Shown in pieces: positions 1-7,491 of a DNA stretch of 18,930 nt. Within the stretch, counting starts at the first letter, position 1. Each line of letters begins with the position of its first letter. The notes under the pieces were generated by a model. The model was given only the letters and a program-made list of their open reading frames with translations. It had not been told where the DNA came from and did not search any database. This DNA comes from GCA-2717185 sp964386465 (GTDB taxonomy: Bacteria; Pseudomonadota; Alphaproteobacteria; UBA8366; GCA-2717185). The stretch spans positions 1 to 18,930 of the forward strand of contig CAYLTU010000096.1 of NCBI GenBank assembly GCA_964386465.1, in the 5' to 3' direction. The position numbers and the translations under genes are program-made.

Positions 1-44
1 TGTTACCCATGTCTCCGGTCTACTCTGTTACCTATGTCGCCGGT
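1..44. repeat. Two direct repeats resembling an insertion-sequence end
   Basis: Two near-identical 19-bp units, TGTTACCCATGTCTCCGGT at 1-19 and TGTTACCTATGTCGCCGGT at 26-44, lie in direct orientation with a 25-nt period and differ at two positions. From memory, repeated motifs of this TGTTACC..TGTC.CCGGT type occur at the ends of IS481-like elements. No transposase is visible; any element would lie to the left of the window. The IS assignment is an inference. Confidence 0.45.
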
Positions 45-59
45 TCGGACCCACCTTAA

Positions 60-145
60 TCCTCCCCCCTCAAGGGGGAGGAGAATAAACAATTGAAATT
101 ACGACTTTATCCCTTCCCCCCTTGTGGGGGAAGGTTGGGATGGGG
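60..145. repeat. Two GC-rich palindromes (REP-like), downstream of the minus-strand operon
   Basis: Two short hairpins sit in tandem. The first (about 60-83) pairs CTCCCCC with GGGGGAG around a CTCA-type loop. The second (about 112-134) pairs CCTTCCCCC with GGGGGAAGG and is followed by a G-rich tail to 145. Such C-run/G-run palindromes are common dispersed intergenic elements in alphaproteobacteria. They lie just after the 3' end of the minus-strand operon (stop at 182), so they could also end or stabilise its transcript, but there is no U-tract. No gene is visible in 1-181. Confidence 0.5.
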
Positions 146-181
146 GGTGATACGGCGTCTGGAAAATGTAATACGAGCGAT

Positions 182-1045
182 TTACACAACCGGATGGGTC
201 TCGCGAAACGTGGTGCGGTGCATGAGGCGGCGGTGGCGGTCGAGGTCGAACGGCGTCGCGGCATGCAGGATGCGGCGGTTGTCCCACAACACGGCGTCGC
301 CGACTCGCCAGACATGGCGGTAGACGAAGGCGGCCTGCGTCGCATGCGCCGTCAGGTCGGCGATAAATTGCAACCCCTTCTCTTCGGGCCAGCCCTCGAT
401 CCCCAGCGTCACCTTGGCGCCGGAATAAAGCGCCTTGCGGCCCGTCACCGGGTGGCGGCGCACCAGCGGCCGGGCCACGGCGTCCGGCACCGGCGCCTGA
501 CGGCCCGCATCGTAGGGCCTGTCGCCGGACTGCTGTTGCAAATAGGCGCGCAGCCCCGCCACCGAATGGACCGCGATGAGTTTCTCGTAGGCCGCCCGGT
601 CTTCCGGAGACAGCGCGTCGTAGGCGGTGTACATGCAGGCGTACAGGGTGTCGCCGCCCTCCGGCGGAATCTCCCTGGCGTAGAGCATCGAGGCGCGCGC
701 CGGCACGTCGCGGTGGATGTGATCGGTGTGCCATTCCAGGTCCTCGCTGCCGAACCGCGGCGCGAAGGTCACCGGTCGCGCGCCGGTATTGCCGACGACG
801 AAGATCTCCGGATGGCCGTCCAGCCGCGCGTCGATATTGCCCGTCGGCTCGAGCGGTCCCAGCGCGGCGGAGAATGCCAGTTGTTGCGCCGGCGTCATGG
901 TCTGGCCCGAGAAGACAAGCACGCCGTAGCGTTCTAGCGCGGTCTCTATCGCAGAGATCGTTCCCCCGCCGGGCAGCTGGCGCATGTCGGCGCCGGTGAC
1001 GGTCGCGCCCAGCGCGCCGCCAAACGGCGTAATGTCGACGGGCAC
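182..1045 (-). CDS. TauD/TfdA-family 2-oxoglutarate/Fe(II) dioxygenase
   Basis: Predicted non-haem iron dioxygenase of 287 residues, the usual family length, oxidising a substrate (taurine- or aryloxyalkanoate-like in known members) with O2 and 2-oxoglutarate. The iron triad is visible: H106 and D108 in WHTD, and the distal H261 in the WDNRRILHAATPFD region. Arginines at 272-277 (HRRLMHR) fit the 2-oxoglutarate carboxylate clamp. The start is GTG at 1045-1043. It overlaps the TAG stop of the upstream aldolase gene by one base (TAGTG), which fixes the start and implies translational coupling. It is the last gene of the NIPSNAP-aldolase-dioxygenase operon. The substrate cannot be told from sequence. 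Confidence 0.9.
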   Translation of the reverse strand: MPVDITPFGGALGATVTGADMRQLPGGGTISAIETALERYGVLVFSGQTMTPAQQLAFSAALGPLEPTGNIDARLDGHPEIFVVGNTGARPVTFAPRFGSEDLEWHTDHIHRDVPARASMLYAREIPPEGGDTLYACMYTAYDALSPEDRAAYEKLIAVHSVAGLRAYLQQQSGDRPYDAGRQAPVPDAVARPLVRRHPVTGRKALYSGAKVTLGIEGWPEEKGLQFIADLTAHATQAAFVYRHVWRVGDAVLWDNRRILHAATPFDLDRHRRLMHRTTFRETHPVV

Positions 1046-1830
1046 TACCCCAACGCCTCGCGCAGCGCCGCCGTGTGGTTCGTCGCGGCGAGCTGCAGGA
1101 AACGCAGATCGGTCTGGGTTGTGACGAATTTTACACCCTTGCGGATGAAGTCGATCTGGCGCGGGATATCCCGTTCGCCGCCAAGCCCCGCAACTTTGCC
1201 ATGCGCCGCGCAGGCTTCGATCACACGGTCGATGGCGGCGACATGTTCCGGAGAGCCGAATTCGCCAGGCATGCCCATGTCGAGCAGCAGATCGTTGCTG
1301 CCGACATGCACGACGTCGACGCCGTCGACCGCGGCGATCGCTTCTACGTTTTCAAGTCCTTCCCGTGTCTCGACCATGCAGGCGACCAGGGTCAGGTCGT
1401 TGATCCGCGCCGTCGCCTCGCCGACCGGGATCGGTTCGTAGTCGAAGTTCGGGAAAGCGCCCCCGGCGGAACGCCTGCCGATTGGCGGGAACTTCGCCCG
1501 GTCGACGCCGCGCCGCGCGTCGTCCGCCGTGTTGACGTCCGGAAAGACGATGCCCGTGACGCCGTTGTCGAGCAGGATCGCCGTATTGGCGTCGTCGCAG
1601 CTGCGCACACGGACCAGGGGCGCGATGCCGCAACCCAACGCCGTGCTGGCGATATGACCGACCGTCTCGACACCGAACAGCGCGTGCTGCATATCGATGA
1701 ACAGGAAGTCGTGACCGGAGGATTTCGCGATCCGCGCCACGTCGCCCGACCGCGCCAGGCGGACGCTCATACCGAGCGCGACCTCGCCCGCCGCCATGCG
1801 CGCCTTGACCGGATTTTCGTTCGCCGGCAT
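1045..1830 (-). CDS. HpcH/HpaI-family aldolase/citrate lyase-like protein
   Basis: Predicted class II, metal-dependent aldolase of 261 residues that would cleave a 2-keto-hydroxy acid to pyruvate and an aldehyde. Family signatures are present in order: catalytic-type H49 in DMQHALF, R74 in PLVRV, metal ligand E154 in MVETREG, and D180 in VGSNDL. The ATG at 1830 is preceded by a weak AGGCGG ribosome site and lies 10 bases after the NIPSNAP stop. Its TAG stop shares one base with the GTG of the dioxygenase, so the three genes are one transcription unit. HpaI-type enzymes usually act late in aromatic or sugar-acid catabolism; the actual substrate is unknown. Confidence 0.9.
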   Translation of the reverse strand: MPANENPVKARMAAGEVALGMSVRLARSGDVARIAKSSGHDFLFIDMQHALFGVETVGHIASTALGCGIAPLVRVRSCDDANTAILLDNGVTGIVFPDVNTADDARRGVDRAKFPPIGRRSAGGAFPNFDYEPIPVGEATARINDLTLVACMVETREGLENVEAIAAVDGVDVVHVGSNDLLLDMGMPGEFGSPEHVAAIDRVIEACAAHGKVAGLGGERDIPRQIDFIRKGVKFVTTQTDLRFLQLAATNHTAALREALG

Positions 1831-1840
1831 CGCGCCGCCT

Positions 1841-2167
1841 CTACTTCACGGACGAGAAGCTGGTCGGCTGCAGCATGTAGTTCACGACCTTGGCGACGAT
1901 CTGGCCGTCCTTCTCGGTCTCCGCCCGCTTCTCGAGCCATTCCGGATCGGCGGCGAATTTGCTCCATTTCTCCTCGCGCTCGGCCAGGCTTTCCCATTCC
2001 AGCAGGTAGTAGAGGTCCTGGTTGGAATCGCCGACCAGCATGGTCCAGAAACCCGCCTGGCGGATGCCATGCCGCTCCCACAGCTTCAAAGTGATCGTAT
2101 CGAAGCGGTTCAGCAGCGCCGGCAACCGGCCCGGCACGCAATGATAGATGCGCAATTCGTGAATCAT
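1841..2167 (-). CDS. NIPSNAP family protein
   Basis: Small protein of 108 residues with the NIPSNAP ferredoxin-like fold pattern: it opens MIHELRIYHCVPGRLP, has a WERHGI and GFWTMLVG middle, and a YYLLEWES segment followed by an EEKWSKFAADPEW helix. Members are dimeric alpha-beta-barrel proteins of unclear biochemical role, often beside catabolic enzymes. The ATG at 2167 is chosen because GGAGG (complement of 2176-2180) lies eight bases upstream and the family N-terminus begins there; the open frame continues upstream without homology. It is the first gene of the operon with the aldolase and dioxygenase, divergent from the copper genes at 2302. Confidence 0.85.
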   Translation of the reverse strand: MIHELRIYHCVPGRLPALLNRFDTITLKLWERHGIRQAGFWTMLVGDSNQDLYYLLEWESLAEREEKWSKFAADPEWLEKRAETEKDGQIVAKVVNYMLQPTSFSSVK

Positions 2168-2301
2168 GATGTTCGCCTCCCTGTGTTGATCTGCGGTCAG
2201 TTCTAGTCCGTCTCGGCCCAAATGGGAACGGGTGGGCGACAAAGGCTGCGGCCATTCGACACGCATGTGGGACTATCGCCAGTGGTAAACTCCTAACCAC
2301 A

Positions 2302-2700
2302 ATGGCGAGAAACCTAAATCACCGGCGCGTGGCCCTGTTCGCGGCCGTCGTACTGGCCCTCCAATCGTTGCTGACCGCCGAAATCCTTGCGGCGATCGCG
2401 GTCGACAGCGGCACTTTCTCCGTCGTCACCATCTGCACCGGTAATGGTTTCAAGCGGATCACGCTCGATACCGAGAACAATCCGGTCGCGCCGCGGGACG
2501 GCCGGGACATCGATTGCCCCACTTGCACGCTGGCGTCCTGTTCCGCGCTTGCGTTACCCGCGGAATCCGGCACCGCCTACCGCCCACCGGCGAATACCAT
2601 TGCGGCGGAAATTCCGGCGACCAGCCCGCTCGATAGCCAAGGTCCTGACGCTCCGAACAGCCGCGCTCCCCCGGCACATACGCGACATACCAAAACTTGA
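2302..2700 (+). CDS. DUF2946-like small exported/membrane protein
   Basis: A 132-residue protein with an N-terminal hydrophobic segment (about residues 9-32) that could be a signal anchor or signal peptide. An extracytoplasmic part follows with ICTG at 44-47, CPTC at 72-75 and a further C80. This ICTG.G..CPxC pattern is typical of DUF2946 proteins, commonly found beside copper-handling genes. The C-terminus is low-complexity, rich in Pro, Ala and Ser. The gene ends about 50 bases before the PCu(A)C chaperone, supporting co-transcription. No clear ribosome site precedes the ATG at 2302, so the start is less sure than the frame. Function is unknown; metal binding by the cysteines is inferred. 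Confidence 0.7.
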   Translation: MARNLNHRRVALFAAVVLALQSLLTAEILAAIAVDSGTFSVVTICTGNGFKRITLDTENNPVAPRDGRDIDCPTCTLASCSALALPAESGTAYRPPANTIAAEIPATSPLDSQGPDAPNSRAPPAHTRHTKT

Positions 2701-2750
2701 CGCGATGTTCGGCGCTCCTTTGCGGGCCGCCGTGTTTTCGGAGGACAGAA

Positions 2751-3248
2751 ATGAAACGACTGACTTTATTCGCCGCGGCAATTGCCGTTTCGGCGACGAT
2801 CGGGTCCACGGCATTCGCCGCGGAAGTAAAAATCGGCGCACTGACCATAGAAGCCGCCTGGGCGCGGCCGTCGATCGGCAAACGGGGCAACAGCGCCGCC
2901 TATATGACGATCATCAACAAAGGCGGCACGCAAGACAGGCTGATTGCCGTCGCTAACCCGCAAGTCGGCAAGGCGACGCTGCACACTCATATCCGCGACG
3001 GCGAAATCATGCGGATGCGCCATGTGAAAGACGGCATTCCCGTCCCCGCGCATGGCACCGTCGCGTTGAAGCCCGGTGGCTATCACGTCATGCTAATGCG
3101 CCTGAAAACGCCGATCGAGAAAGGCGGCATGCTGCCCCTGACCTTGACCTTCGAGAAGGCGGGCACGGTGACCGTGCACGCCGAAGTGACGATGAAACCC
3201 GCGATGAAGGGTCACGGCGCCATGAAGATGCAGCACAAGCCGAAATAG
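2751..3248 (+). CDS. PCu(A)C-type periplasmic copper chaperone
   Basis: Predicted periplasmic Cu(I) chaperone of 165 residues that in studied relatives delivers copper to the CuA/CuB centres of cytochrome oxidase. Residues 1-23 are a Sec signal peptide (MKRLTLF, Ala-rich core, cleavage after AFA). The family copper motif H-x10-M-x22-H-x-M is seen as H78, M89, H112 and M114, the last two in LKPGGYHVMLM. The C-terminal tail is rich in Met, His and Lys (M148, M152, H155, M158, M160, H162) and may bind extra metal. The ATG at 2751 follows a good GGAGG six bases away. The open frame extends upstream to 2697, but the signal peptide fixes this start. It probably forms an operon with the DUF2946 gene. 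Confidence 0.93.
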   Translation: MKRLTLFAAAIAVSATIGSTAFAAEVKIGALTIEAAWARPSIGKRGNSAAYMTIINKGGTQDRLIAVANPQVGKATLHTHIRDGEIMRMRHVKDGIPVPAHGTVALKPGGYHVMLMRLKTPIEKGGMLPLTLTFEKAGTVTVHAEVTMKPAMKGHGAMKMQHKPK

Positions 3249-3265
3249 CCCGGCGCGCCGCCCTC

Positions 3266-4279
3266 CTACAGCCGCGGCAGCACCTCCTCGACGACGCCCC
3301 TCATCAAAGCGTCCGGGCGCGCCCAGGTGCCGTGGTCGCGCCACCAGATGGCGTCGATGTCGCATGCGATCAGCGCCTGAACCCGCTCCGCGACCTCCGC
3401 GCCGGAACCGAGCGCGATCATCGCCGCGACCACCTCATCGGGGATCCAGGCGGTGGCGCGCTTGGCTTCCTCCCAATCCACCGCGTGGCCGAGGTCGGGA
3501 TAAGGCTGGGGGATATTTTCGGGCACCGTCGGCGGGGTCACACCGGCGCGCTCGAACAGCTCGCCGACGAAACGGTGGCGGGCCAGATTGCCGACACAGG
3601 GCCGCATCAGGTCGATGGCGCGCTGCCTGTCGTCGTCGACGCAGGCGGTCAATACCAGCGTGCGTTGGACGTCGCCGCGCGCGCGTCCGGCCTTCGCCAT
3701 GCCCGCCTCGACATGCTCCAGCGCCCATTCGACGCAGCCGGGATGCGCGCCGGCCATGATCAGCACGCCGTCGGCCACCTCTCCCGCAAGCTGCAGCGCC
3801 TTCGGCCCGCTCGCCGCCATGATGATCGGAATATGCGGGCGCGGCGGATCGAGCTCGATCTCCAACCCGCCCAACTCGGTGCGCGCGCCGCTGAAGATGC
3901 CGCGCCACAGCGCCGCGGACTCGCGCATCAGCTTCAGGGTCGCCGCCTTGCGGCCGATAATGTAGGCGGAGCTGTAACCGGTGCCGTAGGGCACTTCCGC
4001 GCGGCCATTCGACACTTCATCCAGCGTGACGGCGGCGCTGCCAACCGTGACCGGGTGCCGCGTGATCGGATTGGTCACGCCCGGACCGAGGCGGATCTTC
4101 GACGTCTCCAGCGCCGCGCAAGTCAGGTGCATGTAGACGTCACGCCACAACCCCGCGAGCAGCGGCGTATCCGGCACCCACATGAAGTCGAAGCCGGCTT
4201 CCTCCACCTGTTTCGCGTACGCGCCCGTTTCCTGGGGCGTGCCGACCATGGGAACCCGAAGGCCGTGTTCGATGCTCAT
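3266..4279 (-). CDS. LLM-class (luciferase-like) flavin/F420-dependent oxidoreductase
   Basis: A 337-residue protein of the bacterial luciferase superfamily, a TIM barrel using FMN or F420. Landmarks: GAYAKQVEEAGFDFMWVPDT near the N-terminus, KIRLGPGVTNPITRHP (about residues 61-76), a GTGYSSAYIIGRKA loop, and PIIMAASGPKALQLAGEVADG (mid-protein), which contributes to cofactor binding. This resembles methylenetetrahydromethanopterin-reductase-like LLM proteins. The start is ATG at 4279 with AGAGTGAAG upstream; the frame stays open to 4384 without family sequence. It is divergent from the MmgE/PrpD gene with a 125-bp gap that should contain both promoters. Cofactor and substrate cannot be settled from sequence. 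Confidence 0.88.
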   Translation of the reverse strand: MSIEHGLRVPMVGTPQETGAYAKQVEEAGFDFMWVPDTPLLAGLWRDVYMHLTCAALETSKIRLGPGVTNPITRHPVTVGSAAVTLDEVSNGRAEVPYGTGYSSAYIIGRKAATLKLMRESAALWRGIFSGARTELGGLEIELDPPRPHIPIIMAASGPKALQLAGEVADGVLIMAGAHPGCVEWALEHVEAGMAKAGRARGDVQRTLVLTACVDDDRQRAIDLMRPCVGNLARHRFVGELFERAGVTPPTVPENIPQPYPDLGHAVDWEEAKRATAWIPDEVVAAMIALGSGAEVAERVQALIACDIDAIWWRDHGTWARPDALMRGVVEEVLPRL

Positions 4280-4404
4280 GGGCTTCACTCTTAAAACATT
4301 GTTGGGAAGAAACCGCACGATAGCCCATCGACGGCACGGGCGCGAATTGGACAAGGCCATCGTAAAACCCGAAGCTAGCGGCACAAAGCAGCTGGGAGGA
4401 TCCG

Positions 4405-5814
4405 ATGACAGATAGTCAGGTGAACAGCCTTAAGCTCGCCGAAGACATGATCGCGATCGATCCGGCCTCGCTGTCGCTTGACGATATCGCGCAGCTGGAG
4501 CGCCTGATCCTGGATTACGCCGCGGTGGCGATGTGTGGCTCGGTGCAGCCTTGGGGACGCAAGCTGCGCGACTGGGCGCGCAACCAGAACACGACCGGCA
4601 GGGCGCGGCTGATCGGTTCCGGTGCGCTGGTCAATGCCGCTACCGCAGCGCTGGCCAACGGGACGTCCGCGCATGGCTACGAGTTGGACGACACGCATGA
4701 GGGGTCGAACAGCCACCCTGGCGCCGTCGTCATCTCGGCCGCCCTGGCGGTCGCTGCCGAGACCGGCGCGCAGGGACGAGATGTGCTTGCCGCGATCGCC
4801 GCAGGCTACGAAGCGATGGCGCGCATCGGCCGCGCCTCGACCTCGCCCGAGGTGACCGAGCGCGGCTTCCACGCGACCTGCCTGTTCGGACCGTTTGGCG
4901 CGGCGACCGCCGCCGCCAAGCTGAAGGGTCTCAATGCCGACGGACTGACCCGCGCGTGGGGCCTGGCGCTGTCCATGGCCGGCGGCGCGCAGCAATTCGC
5001 GCACGAGCCGCAAGGCACGATGGTAAAGCGGATGCATGCGGGACTTCCCGCGATGCACGGCGTCCTCGCCGCCGACCTCTCCGCGCTCGGCGTCACCGCG
5101 CCGGCCCAGCCGCTGGAGGGGCCGCTCGGTTTCTATCACCTATACAGCCGAAACGTTCAGCCACAGCATTTGCACCGCGCGCCCGGCGCGCCGCTGCAGA
5201 TCCACGCGGTCAGCTTCAAGCCCTATTCCTGCTGCCGCAAGTTCCACGCCATGATCGACGCGCTGGAAATCGCCACCGACGGCTTCGCGCTCGATCTCGA
5301 GCGGATCGAGAAGATCGATGCCTTCTCGCCCGGCAACGCGATCAAGAAACACGCCATCCGCCGGCCCGACTCCGTTATGGCGGCGCAATACAGCATGCCC
5401 TACATCGTCGCCGCGAGCCTGACGAAAGGCCCGCGGGACTACGGCGCCTATGAGGCGGAATACCACGACGACCCGCAAATCCTGTCGCTGATCGACAGGA
5501 TCGAAGCGCACCACGACACAGCACTCGACGCCCACCTGCCGGAAAACATGGGCGGCGGCGTGACCCTGCATCTCGGCGACGGCACCGTGCGCAAGGCCGA
5601 AGTCATCGAAGCGCTCGGCTCTCCCGGCAACCCGCTCTCCTTCGATGGCATCCTCGCCAAGGCCCGCGCCGTGACCGCCCTGATCGGCCCGGCGATCGAT
5701 GTCGACGCCATTGCCGAAACGGTACGGCGCTTGCCGGACATGGACGATGTCGACGAGTTGACCCGGTTGCTGTCCGTGCCGGGTTACGACGTGGCGACCG
5801 CGGCGGCGGAGTGA
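4405..5814 (+). CDS. MmgE/PrpD family protein
   Basis: A 469-residue protein, full length for the MmgE/PrpD family, which includes 2-methylcitrate dehydratase (PrpD) and cis-aconitate decarboxylase. Conserved blocks are visible: HGYELDDTHEGSNSHPG at 90-106, the Gly/Ala-rich region containing GPFGAATAAAKL, and KPYSCCRKFHAMID at 272-285. The ATG at 4405 has a strong GGGAGGA four bases upstream. There are no prpB, prpC or acnD neighbours, so a role in propionate catabolism is not supported. The gene stands alone, divergent from the LLM gene and convergent with the MDR gene (29-bp gap). The likely reaction is a dehydration or decarboxylation of a carboxylic acid, as an inference. Confidence 0.9.
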   Translation: MTDSQVNSLKLAEDMIAIDPASLSLDDIAQLERLILDYAAVAMCGSVQPWGRKLRDWARNQNTTGRARLIGSGALVNAATAALANGTSAHGYELDDTHEGSNSHPGAVVISAALAVAAETGAQGRDVLAAIAAGYEAMARIGRASTSPEVTERGFHATCLFGPFGAATAAAKLKGLNADGLTRAWGLALSMAGGAQQFAHEPQGTMVKRMHAGLPAMHGVLAADLSALGVTAPAQPLEGPLGFYHLYSRNVQPQHLHRAPGAPLQIHAVSFKPYSCCRKFHAMIDALEIATDGFALDLERIEKIDAFSPGNAIKKHAIRRPDSVMAAQYSMPYIVAASLTKGPRDYGAYEAEYHDDPQILSLIDRIEAHHDTALDAHLPENMGGGVTLHLGDGTVRKAEVIEALGSPGNPLSFDGILAKARAVTALIGPAIDVDAIAETVRRLPDMDDVDELTRLLSVPGYDVATAAAE

Positions 5815-5843
5815 TCCAAGATCGGCCGTTTCAGCGGATCGCG

Positions 5844-6905
5844 TTACCCGCCGACCTGAATCACCAGCTTGCCGACAAACTCTTTCTTTTTGAAATCTTC
5901 CTGCGCGCGGCCGAGCTCGGCGAGCGGATAGGTCCTGGCTAGCAATGGCTTGATCGCTCCAGCGAGAACGTAGTCACGAACTCGGGCGAAGTCTTGGCGC
6001 GTACCTTGCGAAGCACCGAATATATCCAGATGGCGCAGGTAGATACGGCGCATATCGATCCCGACTTCCGCACCACCCATCGCACCGCAAACGACGTAAC
6101 GGCCGAAGTCCCGCATTACTTCCAAAAGATCCGGCAGCAACCCGCCTGCTACGGTGTCGGCGACGACATCGATCGGTGCGCCTCCGGTCGCTGCCGATAC
6201 AAGCGGCTTGATATTGCCTCGATCGCGGGGGATCGCAGCTTCCGCGCCGATTTCGGCCACCGCATCCGCCTTGCCCGCGCTGACCAGCGCGTAAGGGATC
6301 GCACCACGTGCGCGGCAAAGTTGGATGAGGCCGGACCCGACCCCGCCGGACGCACCGGTCACGAGCACACGCTCGCCTTCCCGAACGCCCGCCCGGCTCA
6401 ACATATGCTCGCCGGTCACATATGCGCAGCAGAACGTCGCCAACTCCGCGTCGCTTAGCTCCGTCTCGACCGCGTGGGCGTTGACCGACGGAACCGCCAC
6501 ATATTCCGCAAAACCGCCAGGACGCGCGGAACCGATATAGTCGTAACTTGGCACGTCGTCACTGTCGTCGGCATAAATACCGAAGTCGACCATCACGCGC
6601 TCACCAATCCGGTCCGAACTAACCCGTGATCCTGCAGCAGCTATGGTTCCTGCGATATCCGCACCCTGTATAATCGGAAAAGTGATCGGGTCGCCGAAAG
6701 AAGCCACCGCGTCCGGATCGCCGCCGCTGCCATAGGCGCCTTCGCGGACCCAGATATCGGTGTTGTTGATTCCGCAAGCACCGACATTGACGAGCACTTC
6801 CCCCGCCTCCGGAACGGGGACCGGCCAATCGTCGCGGTATTCGAGCCTCTCCGGGCCACCGTGACCGGCCAGCAGCATGGCGCGCATTTTCGTCGGCACT
6901 CCCAT
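5844..6905 (-). CDS. Zinc-independent MDR-family alcohol dehydrogenase/quinone reductase-like protein
   Basis: A 353-residue medium-chain dehydrogenase/reductase. The N-terminal GroES-like domain contains ACGINNTDIW (43-52) and IIQGADIAGTI (78-88). The Rossmann domain begins with LVTGASGGVGSG (181-192), for NAD(P)H. The Cys and His that bind catalytic zinc in classical enzymes are not in the expected CGxCGTD/GHE positions (Asn replaces the second Cys), and the four-cysteine structural zinc loop is absent. It therefore resembles quinone-oxidoreductase-like members. The ATG at 6905 has GAGAGGGG upstream; a second in-frame ATG lies at residue 7. It is convergent with the MmgE/PrpD gene and apparently monocistronic. 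Substrate unknown. Confidence 0.88.
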   Translation of the reverse strand: MGVPTKMRAMLLAGHGGPERLEYRDDWPVPVPEAGEVLVNVGACGINNTDIWVREGAYGSGGDPDAVASFGDPITFPIIQGADIAGTIAAAGSRVSSDRIGERVMVDFGIYADDSDDVPSYDYIGSARPGGFAEYVAVPSVNAHAVETELSDAELATFCCAYVTGEHMLSRAGVREGERVLVTGASGGVGSGLIQLCRARGAIPYALVSAGKADAVAEIGAEAAIPRDRGNIKPLVSAATGGAPIDVVADTVAGGLLPDLLEVMRDFGRYVVCGAMGGAEVGIDMRRIYLRHLDIFGASQGTRQDFARVRDYVLAGAIKPLLARTYPLAELGRAQEDFKKKEFVGKLVIQVGG

Positions 6906-7104
6906 AGTGACACCCCTCTCCGATTTCCTTTATCCACCCCGTCGAACCAAAAGTGTGCGATAGGTTGAAGAATCACGGTTCCCCTTAGTACCGCCGCCTT
7001 GACGGTTTATATCGGTACCGCGCCGCGTACAACGGTGCAGCCCAGCACTCGGACATGCGCCTGCAAGATAAAAACGCGGGCAGGATCTCAAGCGGCCCTT
7101 CAGC

Positions 7105-7133
7105 GACCCAATTCGTGTTCGCCACGTTGGGTC
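7105..7133. terminator. Hairpin downstream of the YihY/BrkB remnant
   Basis: GACCCAA pairs with TTGGGTC (7 bp), and inside it CGTG pairs with CACG around a TTCGC loop, with a 2-nt bulge. It lies 18 bases beyond the minus-strand stop at 7151, so it may have been the terminator of the decayed gene. There is no long U-tract on that strand, hence the low confidence. The rest of 6906-7104 shows no recognisable gene. Confidence 0.35.
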
Positions 7134-7150
7134 CTTTGCATCAGGTCATT

Positions 7151-7404
7151 TCAATCCGGGTCGGCGCGCCGGACAAGCGAGGCCAAAACCGCATTGATCT
7201 CCGCCCCGAAGATGAAGATCGCGCCGAGATAACAAAAGAACAGCAGCGACAGGATACCGGCGAACGCGATGTAGCCGGCAAGCCCGAACCCGTCATGATC
7301 GAGGAACCGCTGCGACGCGCGCCGGGCGACGACGAAGACGGCGGACGGTATCGACCGGCCCGCAACCTCCGGCGGCCTTCCGTCTCGCGCTTGTCGTCGC
7401 TCAT
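7151..7404 (-). pseudogene. Remnant of a YihY/BrkB-type membrane protein (internally deleted, frameshifted)
   Basis: The ATG at 7404 has a good GGGAAGGG ribosome site and starts MSDDKRETEGR, but this frame then becomes Arg/Ser-rich nonsense ending at 7141. Another minus frame, open from about 7396 to a TGA at 7151-7153, reads FLDHDGFGLAGYIAF then AGILSLLFF. This resembles the region before and within the first membrane helix of YihY/BrkB proteins. It runs straight into CYLGAIFIFGAEINAVLAS, which resembles the last helix and C-terminus (GAELNA motif). About 200 residues of the normal roughly 280-300 appear missing, and the join lies near 7250. There is also a frame change near residue 11 (about 7370). 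I read this as a pseudogene with an internal deletion plus an indel; the family call rests on remembered motifs. Confidence 0.5.
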
Positions 7405-7480
7405 TTTACCCTTCCCGCTTTTTGCCCCGCGACCCGAATGCTATGTTACTTCCCTCCACAACGACAATATCGTCAAACAC

Positions 7481-7487
7481 AAGAGGA
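7481..7487 (+). promoter_or_regulatory. Ribosome binding site deciding the peroxiredoxin start
   Basis: AAGAGGA lies four bases before the ATG at 7492 and only one base before an in-frame ATG at 7489. Spacing favours 7492, giving the usual PrxQ-like N-terminus MPVIGESTEAPAF. A TGCTATGTT sequence at 7439-7447 could be an extended -10 element, but no good -35 accompanies it. Confidence 0.6.
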
Positions 7488-7491
7488 TATG

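Noticed and set aside
1075..2094. Long plus-strand open frame opposite the aldolase and NIPSNAP genes
   Set aside because: Shadow of GC-rich codon use on the other strand; Arg-rich with no recognisable domain, while the minus strand carries clear families. The same applies to long antisense frames at 122-937, 3332-4294, 8148-8969, 12018-13094 and 17446-18315.
6906..7104. Short plus-strand open frames in the gap after the MDR gene
   Set aside because: No ribosome site, no family resemblance and unusual composition (Thr, Arg, Cys scatter); no tRNA-like cloverleaf was recognised either.
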